Part shown: positions 44,281 to 57,026 of the stretch, one piece after another
Position numbering within the stretch: the first letter of the stretch is position 1
Layout: the number at the start of each line of letters is the position of its first letter
Assembly: GCA_946902985.2 (NCBI GenBank)
Contig: OX336389.2
Location: 1,080,583,788-1,080,647,787 of the forward strand
DNA from: Meconema thalassinum
Taxonomy: Eukaryota > Arthropoda > Insecta > Orthoptera > Tettigoniidae
Reading direction: 5' to 3'
DNA length: 64,000 nucleotides
Notes under the pieces: generated by a model
What the model was told of the DNA's origin: nothing
Database searches by the model: none
Seen by the model: the letters and a program-made list of their open reading frames with translations, nothing else
Translations under genes and position numbers: made by a program

Positions 44281-46416
44281 TACACACGCTTTGATTGATT
44301 GAAAATCATTAATTTCGTTAAAAGTCAAATATGTACGTCACAGTTCTTCAGTGATTTTTCGAGCTAATGAGTGTGGAGGCGCATGGATGTATAAGGAGAT
44401 AGGCAAAATGTGCTGGAGCAATGATGCCTGGGATCATCAGGAACCTACAGCCATGGTAGGAAAAGAAGTCGTAGGATGTCCTAACCCTGGAGCACCATAC
44501 TCAGGAAGTACATTACCACAGTGGGGTCTCATCGACCCAGTTAAACAGTAGTCATTTCTATCGTATCTCTCAAATCACATCAATTGTTATTATTTTAGCT
44601 ATATACTTCAGAGAGGATACCAGTTACATCCCAGTTGCTTACACACTTTAATTAATAAAATTATGGACACAATGAAAGTAGTTACAGCCTGAATTCTGCA
44701 GAGGCACATAAATAGGCTATATATTGCTTGTTATCACTATGAACAACTCTTCTGAAGTTTTAGGGTATATCTACAGTGAAGATACTTAAACATTATAATA
44801 TAAAACAGTCACTCTAAACGAATAGCACTGACAGTTTAACTTAGTGTGGGGCTACAATATCCTTCATATGAGAGGTTCGCAATCGACATATGACATGGCT
44901 CGGTTACCCCGGCAAAATGATTTTGCACACTGTGAGCAGATTTTGTTAGTTTTTCTGTCACTCCGAAATGGACAGGTGGCACATCAAAGCTTTCTACAAA
45001 CATCGCGTTGTAAAGGAATTAGGCTCAAATTTTTTGAAATTGTTTTCTGTATGTCACGGTGCACGGTACGCATACTGAGCCGATCATAAAACTGAGACTC
45101 AATACGTGGCATGCGTATAGCGCAAGTCTTTCAAAAACTGTCTAGGACTTCTTTGCAATCTTGAATTGGCTCGGTTATAGAGAAGGAAATAATTGACTCC
45201 ACCAGCATCAAACACTCCAAACATTACACAATGTGGGCACCGCTAAGTTATTCTACAAGTAGATAATGAAGTACACAGTTGATCAAGGGTGTCAGTTTTG
45301 TGTCCTTTGGTTTCATTATAAACGTGAATCATGTCTGGTTGATTTAAAAGATTCATTCATGGTGTCGTTAGAAAATGCATATAATCTCGTCAATTACTGT
45401 AGCAGTAGCAGGATATGATGACACACCAGGAAAATATATGCGTAAATTCTACACTTACGTCTCCATGAGCCTGACCGTTATTTCTCAAAACGCATTCTTC
45501 TTTTGACAGATCTGAACATCACAAACCAAGCACGGAGGGATATAAACATATCTATATAGCTTACTGTTTCACACAAAGGATTTATTCAATAATTTGTTTG
45601 TTGCAGGGCCGCTCAGACCCCAGAATGGTGTTGCAGGGTTAGAAATGCACGTTCCGATGAACTTAACAGTTGCAAACGGAAATATCTATCAGTCTCCTCG
45701 AACTATCAGATTGAAGTGTTTCCTTTAACAACTTCCACTCTGTATATTTACATTGTCCTCCTAGTATAATTAGGCTTCCATTATCGTGTTGACCGAATAA
45801 AGAGGAACCTAAACAACGAGAAGTACGAATATTTGTTGAAATCCTTGTGCTCTGGAACATTTCTCAAATGCTAATTATATTTCTTTCTAGGAATTGTCTA
45901 ACATGTTTTAGGTAAACCATAACATGCCTTTCTCTTCTCGTTTTACAGATTTCCATGTCTTCTGGTGACAAGAACTGCGTTCTTCTGGTGAAGATTTAGA
46001 ACCAGAATGCAGACTTCCTCATTCCGGGAACAGTGTAAGTGACAAATCCAACTCTCTGAGAATGTTTGATTAAGAGACTATACACTGGGGTATTGAAAAT
46101 GTGGAATTATTTTGTATAAATGTCCCGGGAGCTCTTTCTATGAGGTAATTGAGGAAGTGTAGAGCTAGAGGTAATTAACCATCAACTTTGACGCATTACT
46201 CCGATATTTGAGAAATGCAATTCTACTGTCCAAGTTGGAAAATAGACTACTAAAGTATATTTAGACTACTGTGAGTATTCTTTGCATCATTTGTTACCTT
46301 ATTGATCAAATATACAGTAGGCTACTTAGGCACCCCCGTGGCGGAGGAGGACGTGGAGGTGGGGAAGGGAGTACCCACCAGTGGTAGCCATTCGCCCTCC
46401 GAAGATTTCAGAGTTG
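44281..46416. other. 2.1 kb gene-free stretch
   Basis: No recognisable gene, transposon end or RNA. Short open frames (44351-44551, 44844-45089) have no known domain, and I would not annotate them. Confidence 0.5.
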
Positions 46417-46705
46417 TCCGCCTCGTTGCGTAGTGGCTAGCACTCTTGGCTGTCACCGCGGAGGCCCGGGTTCGATTCCCGGCTCTGCCAAGAAATCTAA
46501 TTCTGGCCTGAGGGTTGGAAGAGGATTACCGCCTCCTGAGGGTAAATGAGAAGAGGTGGCTTCGATCTCCATTTCAGCCATCCTAGAAGTGGTTTACCGT
46601 TGTATCCTTTAGATATGCGAGGACAATGGTTCCTAACATAAGGCCACGGCTGTCCCTTTCCCGACTATAAACAGGCCTACACGTACGCACACACTAATGC
46701 AATTT
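46417..46705 (+). mobile_element. SINE-B, full head and centre
   Basis: The head TCCGCCTCGTTGCGTAGTGG has its B-box at GGGTTCGATTCCCGGCTCTG. The centre has GCCATCCTAGAAGTGGTTTA and the AAGGCCACGGCTGTCCCTTT block. The 3' module is short and ends about 46705. Confidence 0.82.
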
Positions 46706-47721
46706 TCCTGAATATTACTAACATCGATTATGTGTCTTTTTGCATCCACTTTCTTTGTGTATCTTCTTTCACCGCCTACTCCTCTAACCACACATTTGAC
46801 ACTATAAGAACTGACTTACATTAACATAACCAACAGTTATAAATATGTCCTTCAGTCATCAATTTGAAGAATGATTTTAGTTTCCTAGGAGTTATATTTG
46901 AATCAGAGTATACTTGGGCTAGGGTGATGAGTTCCTTTGAGCTATTACATATACCACTGCACCACACAGTATTCGAATTGGCTTTACTAAGTCCCAAACC
47001 ACACCGATAAATAGGTTCAGTCGGGAAAAAACTAAAAATACTGTATTAACCTAAAAACTGTTCCAGCTTGCATAAAGATTCAAGTGTCCCTCTATACCAA
47101 AGTCTGAACCAAAAGACTGTGCATTCACAACTTCATTTTCCTGTATCTTAAATTTCTGGCATGGATACTTTCTTGCCATGGAGAAATGTTTCAAATTCAT
47201 AAAATCATTTGTTGATGTTGGGATCTTATGAGACATCCGAAAATGTATCCCTGTTAGGAATGCTCTGTCATGTAAATAGGAGTTCTATATGTGCCATAAA
47301 TATAAATACAACTGTACTTTTTTAAAGTGACTCAGCGTGTTCCCAGAGCAGAGCGATATCTCACCAACCGTGGCCGGATATGAACTCGAGGATATGGACT
47401 CAGGAAACCGATGTCCTGATCACAAATCACTGCTGATATCAGAGTCCTATAAAATTCCGGCAAACGTGACACTAGCGAATGCTGCAGAGAAATACACACT
47501 TTTTAAGTAATTTCCTTTTATTATGAAAATGAGATTAATCAACTATCAAACTTTTCACTTCCCTTTGAGCAAAATCTTCAATATTCCCAGAACACCATAG
47601 TTCTTTAGATGACCAACGCTCTTTAAATAACTGTTTGTTAGTCAAAATGAATAATACTAAAGATTCAGAATTCAATTGTGGATTTAAGGGCTTGAAACGT
47701 CCAAGCAGATCATGCCGTCTC
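46706..47721. other. gene-free stretch
   Basis: Nothing supported. Confidence 0.45.
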
Positions 47722-49612
47722 TTCTAAACAAATAGACCAAGGACGTTGGTGAGGTTATATTTCTGTTCTAAGCACATAGGCCAAAGTTGTTGGTGAGGTT
47801 ATATCTCTGTTTTAAGCACATAGGCCAAGGACGTTGGTGAGGTTATATTTCTGTTTTAAACACATAGACCAAGGACGTTGGTGAGGTTATATTTCTGTTT
47901 TAAACACATAGGCCAAGGAGGTTGGTGAGGTATATTTCTGTTCTAAGCACATAGGCCAAGGACGTTGGTGAGGTTATATTTCTGTTTTAAACACATAGGC
48001 CAAGGACGTTGGTGATGTTATATTTCTGTTTTAAACACATTGGCCAAGGACGTTGGTGAGGTTCTATTTCTGTTTGAAGCACATAGGCCAAGGACGTTCG
48101 TGAGGTTCTATTTCTGTTTGAAGCACATAGGCCAAGGACGTTGGTGAGGTTATATTTCTGTTTTAAACACATAGGCCAAGGACGTTGGTGAGGTATATTT
48201 CTGTTCTAAGCACATAGGCCAAGGACGTTGGTGAGGTTATATTTCTGTTTTAAACACATAGGCCAAGGACGTTGGTGAGGTATATTTCTGTTCTAAGCAC
48301 ATAGGCCAAGGACGTTGGTGATGTTATATTTCTGTTTTAAACACATAGGCCAAGGACGTTGGTGATGTTATATTTCTGTTTTAAACACATAGGCCAAGGA
48401 CGTTGGTGAGGTATATTTCTGTTCTAAGCACATAGGCCAAGGACGTTGGTGAGGTTATATTTCTGTTTTAAACACATAGGCCAAGGACGTTGGTGAGGTA
48501 TATTTCTGTTCTAAGCACATAGGCCAAGGACGTTGGTGAGGTTATATTTCTGTTTTAAACACATAGGCCAAGGACGTTGGTGAGGTTCTATTCCTGTTTT
48601 AAACACATAGGCCAAGGACGTTGGTGAGGTTATATTTCCGTTCTAAGCACATAGGCCAAGGACGTTGGTGAGGTATATTTCTGTTTTAAACACTTAGGCC
48701 AAGGACGTTGGTGAGGTTCTATTTCTGTTTTAAACACATAGACCAAGGATGTTGGTGAGGTATATTTCTGTTTTAAACACATAGGCCAAGGACGTTGGTG
48801 AGGTATATTTCTGTTCTAAGCGCATAGGCCAAGGACGTTGGTGAGGTATATTTCTGTTTTAAACACTTAGGCCAAGGACGTTGGTAAGGTTCTATTTCTG
48901 TTTTAAACACATAGACCAAGGATGTTGGTGAGGTATATTTCTGTTTTAAACACATAGACCAAGGATGTTGGTGAGGTATATTTCTGTTTTAAACACATAG
49001 GCCAAGGACGTTGGTGAGGTATATTTCTGTTTTAAACACATAGGCCAAGGACGTTGGTGAGGTATATTTCTGTTTTAAACACATAGGCCAAGGACGTTGC
49101 TGAGGTTATATTTCTGTTTTAAACACATAGGCCAAGGACGTTCGTGAGGTTCTATTTCTGTTTTAAACACATTGGCCAAGGACGTTGGTGAGGTTCTATT
49201 TCTGTTTTAAACACATTGGCCAAGGACGTTGGTGAGGTTCTATTTCTGTTTGAATCACATAGGCCAAGGACGTTCGTGAGGTTCAATTTCTGTTTGAAGC
49301 ACATAGGCCAAGGACGTTGGTGAGGTTATATTTCTGTTTTAAACACATAGGCCAAGGACGTTCGTGAGGTTCTATTTCTGTTTGAAACACGTAGGCCAAG
49401 GACGTTGGTGAGGTTCTATTTCTGTTTGAAGCACATAGGCCAAGGACGTTCGTGAGGTTCTATTTCTGTTTTAAACACATATGCCAAGGACGTTCGTGAG
49501 GTGTATTGCTGTTCTAAGAACATATACCAAGGACGTTTGTGAGGTATATTTCTGTTCTAAGCACATAGACCAAGGACGTTGGTGGGGTTATATTTCTGTT
49601 CTTAACAGGTTA
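47722..49612 (+). repeat. Minisatellite, 43-44 bp unit, about 43 copies
   Basis: The unit is CACATAGGCCAAGGACGTTG followed by GTGAGGTTATATTTCTGTTT and TAAA. Variants are GGTATATT (43 bp), GGTTCTATT, TTCTAAGCAC, TTTGAAGCAC, AGACCAAGGATG and ACGTTCGTG. Variants are not randomly mixed: 43 and 44 bp forms alternate at about 48170-48545, and a four-unit block of about 173 bp repeats at 48691 and 48864. The unit is not a multiple of three, so open frames across it are incidental. There are no unique spacers. Confidence 0.97.
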
Positions 49613-50480
49613 AGGACGTTAAAATCAACGTAACAGATAATGTGAGTAGTGGTCACTCCGATAACTCATGACAGTGAAAAACCCATTTGTGTATGGGGGA
49701 CACTTCTCGATCACAGTCCGGTTTATGGATGAAAAAAAAACTGGTAGTTTCGTTCCAAAGAGAACATTTATTTCAAGAAACAGCATAAATAATCGGTTGT
49801 CATGCTGAATATTGTTACTTTTTAGAAATTTGTAGAAGTTAGATGTATTTTAAGCTTTAGAATTTAACAAGAATAGTCATGTGATGCTTGGGACTTTCAA
49901 GTCAAGGCAGAGGAGACATAATCTCTTCTGGATTGTTGTCCTTCGTGTAAACGAAGAACATCTCAAGGAATTACTGGATATTTCACTTATTACCTTGATT
50001 ACTCTCCCTACAGTCATTGATTATGCCAATATATTGTAAACATATTTTAATTTAAAGCATTCAGTGATTTTCCCTAGTTGTTTTTTATACAAATCAAGAA
50101 TCTAAAACTATGTCTTGTCTAAAAGTAGTAAAATGAACCAGTATTTAAACAAACTTTTACAATTGGCAATTTTTGCCATCAATAAGAGCCCCAAAATAAA
50201 TAGTGCAGTAACATTGTTTGTTTACTGCAATAGGAATTCGTTACATTCACAAAACCTAATAGGGTGTAGGTGTAGACATATTTTATTTCAGTAAATCTAC
50301 TTCCTATTCATCTTGCAAACTTTTAATTGTAACATCAACTACCATTTATCTTCTAACTTATGCCAATGGCTTTTACTGATTCTGTTTAATTTCGATTCGA
50401 TTCTGGAAGACCCTTATTAACATAGTGTATTTTTTGTCGAACACATGATGTCGATCCACACACACTGTTTTCTGAAGTTC
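49613..50480. other. gene-free stretch
   Basis: AT-rich, no supported feature. Confidence 0.45.
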
Positions 50481-50719
50481 TTGGCAACATATTGATACAT
50501 TCTACGTCTTTTGCCAATTAATTGGGGTCGCCAGAGCCGACCAGGCTCATTTTGGATTTGGACGAAGATTTAAGGCCGGATGCCCTTTCTGACGCCACGT
50601 GATTTTTCAGTTGAAAATTCCACCCCGCTGTCACCGGGATTCGAACCCCGGCCGTCCGCGAGAAAGACGAGATGCTAAGCCACTGCGCCATCACGCTCCC
50701 CTTTGGCAACATATTGATA
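50481..50719. repeat. 17 bp target-site duplications around SINE-D
   Basis: TTGGCAACATATTGATA at 50481-50497 and 50703-50719, perfect and bracketing the SINE. Confidence 0.9.
50498..50702 (-). mobile_element. SINE-D, minus-strand young copy
   Basis: The head at 50702 reads GGGAGCGTGATGGCGCAGTG (minus) with GGGGTTCGAATCCCGG as B-box. The body matches 38355-38562. The tail lacks the GAA run and ends in an AAAAGACGTAGAATG-like stretch. Confidence 0.9.
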
Positions 50720-53140
50720 ACTCACAAAATTAAAGAACATCAAAAACATAAATACCTAATAATTTCTAACAACATATTTGTTCATAATGTTCTAGTTCAT
50801 AGTCTTGAACATTATAATAATTACAGAGTGGGGATATTGTCAAACATTGTTTTGCTTTAGCTTAAAATACGGTATGTGTTATAAGGCGTATGAGTATGTT
50901 GCTCCGAGCCATTGTCATTTGATAATGTTAACATTACAAAACATTCAAAACAATTATCTAATCATTTAATTGAATTATGCCGAATTACCAAATGCATTAA
51001 TTGTTTAATGATGCAGTTGTGGCATCGATATTTTTGAAGAACGAGAACTTCCATTCGTAGGTATGAAGAAGGATTAACTTCAGTTACTGAGGGTGATTCA
51101 GAATAAATGCTATGAACTAGTATATACTTACTATCATTGAAAACGAATTACTGCAAAATAATCCTGAGCGTCCGGACTTCACTGGTGCTGGAGATACAAT
51201 GATGCAAAGTCCCTACCAACAGAAGCACAGAAATCGCAGTATACCCAACCACGTGACAATGTCACACAGGTTTGTAGTGAGCAAGCAGAATGAGCATAAC
51301 TTCGACATTTGGATATCGATGTATAGATCACTCGACCTTTCAACTCTGGTGTCCTGTACGCAGTGTGGTGAATGAGGAGATGGTTAATCGATTGGATGAT
51401 CTTCGAATTTCGATATAATCAGCAAGTAATCACATTTTTGGAAGCGTGCCTTAGCCAATGGAGAGACGTTGCTGACGCTGCCTAAAAGTGGGTATTCGTC
51501 GTATTTAGCAAGTGTTGCGAAAGTGACAGATGACTCTAAATACAATGAATCGTACGTTTGCTTCCATGTGTGTAATGCAGTATTGTAATTGAGTTAAAAT
51601 GTGTCCAAAAATAGGTGTTGATTTCCTTATCCATGCATTCATTTACCTGTTATGTGCATTCTAAAACAATAGTACTCATTAATAAACAAATGACTAAGCA
51701 GTTACAGTGTGCACACTCTAACTCTCGCGTCACCAACTGTCAGGATCTTTGCTTCCCATATATCTAATAACTGTATATGTTATTGGATTTCACGAGTAGT
51801 AGTCAATTTCTGAAGAGGCTTGTACCTTGTTGTGGAAAGTGAACAAATTAGGATTGCGTGCTCATGCGTTCAGCAACATTTAAAAGTTATAATCGTAAAC
51901 CCTGTTTTACATTTTGCCATAATCACTTGGTCATTTACTCTGCCGCATTTTAATCCATTAGATCGCTTTTTAAATAACCGCAATATACAGAGCTTTTAAT
52001 TACGCTGGATTGCTCATTAATTTGCAAGCCTATTTGGCTATTTAAGCAATTTATAGTTCGTTAAAATATTACTTCCAATGCACATGTGGAAATTATATTA
52101 GGTTTACTGAGAATATAAATTAATTCTGCCGCCTGCTCATTGTCTATGATATATTGTTGGAAATGTTAAATCCACATCAATTAAATTTGCATATGTTTCA
52201 AAAATATAAAACGAATTTAACTCTGAAAATCTTAATATGTGTTCGTTAGATTCAGTGTTAAACCATTTCTAGCTGAGAAGATCAGAAGGCCAAAGTGCTA
52301 ACTGCTAATTGAGAATCATGGAGGCAACTCGTTCGGAATCAGAAGCTTGCAGAGACTAGACACTGAAAGGTAAAACCCTCTGAACTGAAAATCAATGAAT
52401 GATTGAATGAATACATGAACCACAAAGACGATTTTGTTGTTTAGAATAATTGGTAGGGTTAAAGTTGTAATCAGCCCCATGTGCTTGTGTGTGCACATGA
52501 TGTTCATTTTGACGTGTGATGGCGTTCAAAGTGCACTTAAATGTCCTACGATACGTCCTTTTTGACACAATGGACAGAAAGTACCCTTGAGTTTTTAACA
52601 ATGTGTCAGTCTATGTGAATTCGAAAACAACAAGTGAATAGCCCAATACTTCGGTTGATGCCTAACAAGATCAGGAATTAGTGCTGGCAGATGTAGCTCA
52701 GCAGACGAACATTTTTGACGTCTGACATATGTAAGACAGTATACGAATAATTGTGGCATCAGCATTGTGTTGCGTATCCTGAAGAAATAACATTACACCC
52801 AATTTGTACGATTAAGAAAATTATTGCCTCATAGTAAAACATACGAAATACAAACTGTATTGTGACGCTTGGCTTGCTGTGTTGTGGAGTTCCATAACTA
52901 TACAATGATGCACACGAACTGTATATTATTATTATTATTAACACTGGTACTGATTTTATATTCAGTTATTTTCACACAAACTGTACCTCTCGGACAAGCG
53001 GGCACTGTATTTACTCAGCGGCTTTTAACATAGCAATACACAAAGTTATTGAATTCTGTGATTAATTAAACAAACAATCTTAAACATTCCAGTGAAATTT
53101 ATCTTTTGGTCAATATCTGGCTCTTATCCTCAATTCTTGA
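50720..53140. other. 2.4 kb gene-free stretch
   Basis: AT-rich. GAGGGTGATTCAGAATAAAT at about 51088 resembles a DNA-transposon end, but I found no partner. 52440-52505 weakly resembles the SINE-B tail (TAATCAGCCCCATGTGCTTG). Confidence 0.45.
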
Positions 53141-53379
53141 AAAGCAAAAGCAAAGCCAACTCCTGACAGGCCATGGAGACCCTTGTGACATCAGCACTAG
53201 CTCCAAGCACGGCCGTCAATGCTCCCAGGAGTTGCTCTGGTACTCATGACTGAACCCCAGGGCCGGTTGCATTTCTGAGAGTGGTAGTTTTCTTCTAATA
53301 TCGACTACCAGGTCGGAATCCAACCCACGCCATTTCAATCAGAACCTTAGAGCCTCTACCGACTGAGCTACGTAGCCCC
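53141..53379 (-). mobile_element. SINE-H, tRNA-derived
   Basis: The minus-strand head GGGGCTACGTAGCTCAGTCG (53379 down) is a clear A-box region, with a B-box-like GGGTTGGATTCCGACC near 53310-53325. The body contains GGCCGTGCTTGGAGCTAGTG, and the tail is an A-rich GCTTTTGCTTTT stretch. No target duplication was identified. Confidence 0.75.
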
Positions 53380-54539
53380 ATCCCAATCGTTCATTTATCA
53401 CATTTAATTTATTTACGTAGTTTACGCCCACATTGCAGCACCTAAATCACACCAAATGCATTAAGCCATCTAAGACTTGACAGGGAATGTAGTTGTCATC
53501 ATCGTCCTGCTCTCCCAAAATCTCTTTACTCTGGCTGACCTTTCACTATCAGATATGACATAAGGTACGGTTTTCGTGGCTTAGCTTTTAGTGTAAGCTT
53601 CATTTATGTTTGTTCTTCAGAATTCTGTTTCCTTCTTAATTTGCAATTTGTTGCATTGTAATATTCAACTCACCTAAATCATTTTAAATTTTTTGAACCA
53701 ATTATTTTTTGTTTTACTTATACAAACTAGGTATTTTAATAATCTATTGTCATGCAATCTCGATAAAATGACAGAAAAAGCAATTCTCCTTTTTCTCATC
53801 GTGTATATTATTGGATCACTTTCCCAGTAGACAACTGCATTAGGGAGTATAAAATGAAAAATGAAATTAAAAGATAATTTATTATGTCCGTGTAATCTCC
53901 CCAATGGCTTATTTTGCGATAGATCAGGGACTGAGTATGCCTTAGTCATCAGTGCGTTGAGCTCACTTGTCATCTCCCCACAGTTCCCTTGTAACCACCT
54001 CTCTACTTAAGAAGGTATATGGTGCATGTTGCTCTGCTCAAACTAGGGGGTGATGCATGTGTTTAGACGTCAAAATGCCGTCGGAAGTGACACAGAATCA
54101 CATAACACACCAGTTGGGAATCTGTGCACTGTCACCAAGAGTTGGCCATACTGATAAATAATTTCCAATAGCAATCTTTCTGTTGCAGTAACTTCATGAA
54201 ATGCCGACTAATGAGGCCGTAAGGGAGGAGGGTGGGATCACAACGTGCGCACAGTGCTGGACACTACGTCGAGAGGTATATTTTAATTTCTCCAATTTTT
54301 CCAGTCTAGAAATGCCCCACATGGATCTCAGGATGATGAACAGCTCAGCTGTTTTCCTTGAGTTTTAAAAATACGTGTGCCAAGTTTGGAGATCATACGT
54401 AAGATTGTAAGATTGGCAACTATCCTCACGTAGATTCGAGCTATTGATCTTCGAGTACGCAGCTAGTTTGCTATCAATCTGCTGTACGACTCACAGCAGA
54501 TTGACTCAATTTCGGAAGTGGGTTACTGGGGTACTGTAC
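53380..54539. other. gene-free stretch
   Basis: Nothing supported. Confidence 0.45.
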
Positions 54540-54592
54540 TGCTGACTACGATGTCACAAAGCCCCTAAGGAATCAACAACAAACAACAACTA
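54540..54592 (+). mobile_element. SINE-B 3' tail fragment
   Basis: GATGTCACAAAGCCCCTAAG then a CAACAA tail, matching the end of the SINE-B module. Confidence 0.6.
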
Positions 54593-54714
54593 TTTCTGCT
54601 ATCTGTTATTTACATATCTACGGGCTCAAGGATGAGGTGAGACTTCTATGTGGCGGATAGTTTTTACGGGCGAATTCCCTTCCTGACGCCAACCTCATGC
54701 GACTGTTGAATATT

Positions 54715-55105
54715 CATTAAGGGGCTTTGCGACATCGTGGTCATGTAGCCCCGTGTACTTAGATGTGCGTGGAAACTGTTTGATAACCTGTGTAATGTTG
54801 ATGGCTACAGTAGTGTGTGAACTGTATTTGCAATTGAGGCTAGGATTTGGAAGGAGGAGGCCGTGGTCTTAAGTTATGAACCAACCTGGGATTTGCCTGG
54901 GATAGAAGTGAGGAAACTATGAAAAACCACTTATAGCACTCATAGGAATCTGACCCATTTGTTCTTAGATTTGCCTCACGAGGCTGACTGTTCCCCATAC
55001 TAACCATCTGACCAGAGTAAATTTCTTGGTAGAGTCGGGAATCGAACCCAGGAATTTTGGATCCAGATTCAAGGTACGTACCCCAAGACTACAGAAGACG
55101 CCAAT
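54715..55105 (-). mobile_element. SINE-B, full length
   Basis: Plus-strand view: AAGGGGCTTTGCGACATCGT at the tail end, GGAGGCCGTGGTCTTAAGTT in the centre, and the head near 55030-55105 with GTCGGGAATCGAACCCAGGA. The head is diverged. Confidence 0.8.
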
Positions 55106-55599
55106 ATCTCACCAGAGGAGTAAATGTGGGATAAATAAATATGAATGAAATTCGGCAAGGAGTTGGGAAAAGGCCGTCACCTATTCGGAGGCAGTTCTGT
55201 CCTGTAAATAGGGTTAAAAACGGGTAACCTCGGAAAACAATTTCAAAGACAATTAACAGTGAGGTGAAAATCTACTCATCTTCCAAGCTCAGAGATAACC
55301 TGTCCCCAAGGACTTCTGCCTTAATCCTTTATATGGCAGTGATCTGTATACCAACCATATATCCTAGGGATAAAGTATATCAAGTAGGCTATATCATCAA
55401 AGGTGGTGATGGCTAGATCTTTCAGTCTTATAATGAACTTTCTTGCTAGAGAGGTAATATTTCTGAAACGCAAATTATATTTGTGCAACCTCTTGACCGA
55501 CGTTGATGCATATAATGTTTCAAATTTAATAATGAACCAAATATTTTAAACATAACAAGTAGTTCCGTGAAGAACTAAATAGCCTATTTTCTTATATAC
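55106..55599. other. gene-free stretch
   Basis: 55165-55330 may be a very old SINE (AAAACGGGTAACCTCGGAAA), but similarity is too weak to call. Confidence 0.4.
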
Positions 55600-56270
55600 T
55601 ACTTAGTCTATGTTAATTGCATCTATCAACATACACAATTTCAGTTTGATTGCTGTAATAGATTCGTAGATATTGAGAACCGTCTAAATATTTCGGATGG
55701 TCGCCTTGTTGGATTTTTATACATGTAGGCCATAGAGTTATGTACCATTACATGCAGATTATTGGATTATTGCGTAGGTGTATTTTTCAAGCTTCAATCG
55801 CACGATTAGGACACAAGACATAACAACAAGATTTAATAATTTCGCACAGCTCTCATCTTGTGGTTATGAAAACAATGGAAATAAATTAGATGTCGGTGGA
55901 TTAAAATTTGTATAAGGATTTACCGTACCAAGTTTCACTGCGCTCGGATGGTTAAATTGCGAGAAACGTCCATTTAAATATTTAAATTTCATGTCACCGC
56001 CATGTTGGATTTGTGCCCACGAGGTTATTGAAAGTCCCATAGATGAGCTTATATTCATAGCCTTTATACACATACAAAATTTCAGTTTGATTTCTGTCAT
56101 CGATTAGTCGACATTGGAAACGTCTAAATATTCCAGATGTTATCTGCTATTAGATGGCGATTATTGCGTTGGTTCATTATACAATCGCTGACTTCAATCG
56201 CATGATTGCCATGTTTCACTGCGCTCGGATGGTTAAATCGGGAGAAAAGTCTATTTACATGTTCCCCACA
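55600..56270 (+). repeat. Dispersed repeat with internal ~285 bp duplication
   Basis: GCGCTCGGATGGTTAAAT recurs at about 55941 and 56222, and ATACACAATTTCAGTTTGAT-type blocks at about 55632 and 56068, so two diverged units are present. Related sequence lies inverted at 5400-6690. Confidence 0.6.
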
Positions 56271-56555
56271 CAAGACACGGCACAACCCTAGAAGAATTGC
56301 TGAGTTTTAATTCACTCTGCCGTCAAAGCAAATATACCATTCCTTGGAAGCCTTAATAGGGCTGCTTGAGCTTTTAATTCTCGCAGTAAAGTGGCGCAGG
56401 TGCGCTGCATAAAAAGGAAGGTAGCGCACAGTTCGCTACTCCTGTGGGGATCCGGGCGGGGAAACAAAGAGACCACTGATGAGCCAGCTTGGTGCCCTAG
56501 GCGAAACCCCACACAAGACACGGCACAAACCTAGAATAATTGCTGAGTTTTAATG
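56263..56555 (+). repeat. 46 bp direct repeats 246 bp apart
   Basis: CCCCACACAAGACACGGCAC plus about 26 further bases occurs at 56263-56309 and 56509-56555 with only about two differences. The sequence between the repeats has no recognised family. This could be a segmental tandem duplication with 1.2 copies or an insertion with a long duplication. Confidence 0.75.
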
Positions 56556-56689
56556 CCTGTTATATTTACAAAATGCCTAAATGAATATGGAAATAAAATT
56601 TAAAAATGAAAATTTAAATGATTAATAATTAAAATTAAAATATGTAAACTACATTTATAAATTTTTGTAATCGCTCATCTTCCCAGCTC

Positions 56690-57026
56690 GACTTCTCCGA
56701 CAGACTCTGCGAGGGATCATTCGTCTACTGTTACATGGATGGTGTCTGGGTGCTAACACACTTTGTCATCAGATACAACTAGGGATGGTGACAGGCCGAT
56801 CGCCCGGTGACCGCTAACCTGGGTCTAATTAAGGAAAGGATTTTGGAAGGAAGCCGTCCGTGGACGTTGTTGAAAGGAACCGTCCCAGTATTTGCCTGGT
56901 GGGGAAAATTGGAAAAACACGAAAACTGCTTTCGGGGCGGACGTGGTGGGATTCGAACCCATGCTCTCCGAAAGCCAGCGATGCACGAGCTAGTGCGTTA
57001 GTGTTCTCGACCACTGCGGCTGGTAT
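56690..57026 (-). mobile_element. Diverged SINE related to SINE-A
   Basis: Minus strand, same order as SINE-A: head near 57025 (CCAGCCGCAGTGGTCGAGAA), GGATTCGAACCCATGCTCTC (plus view) as B-box, CGTCCCAGTATTTGCCTGGT centre, and a CTCTGCGAGGGATCATTCGT tail. It is much more diverged than other copies and probably a separate subfamily. Confidence 0.7.

Noticed and set aside
44351..44551. 66-residue open frame as a small gene
   Set aside because: No recognisable domain, no splice or promoter context, and composition like its surroundings.
47987..48955. Open frames on the minus strand coding repetitive peptides (MCLKQKY...)
   Set aside because: The 43-44 bp unit is not a multiple of three, so the peptide changes frame each unit. 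The frames are incidental.
47722..49612. Regular repeats that might suggest a CRISPR array
   Set aside because: Units are contiguous with no unique spacers, the context is eukaryotic, and unit variants form higher-order blocks as in a minisatellite.
51088..51530. Possible DNA transposon starting GAGGGTGATTCAGAATAAAT
   Set aside because: No inverted partner, target duplication or transposase trace was found nearby.
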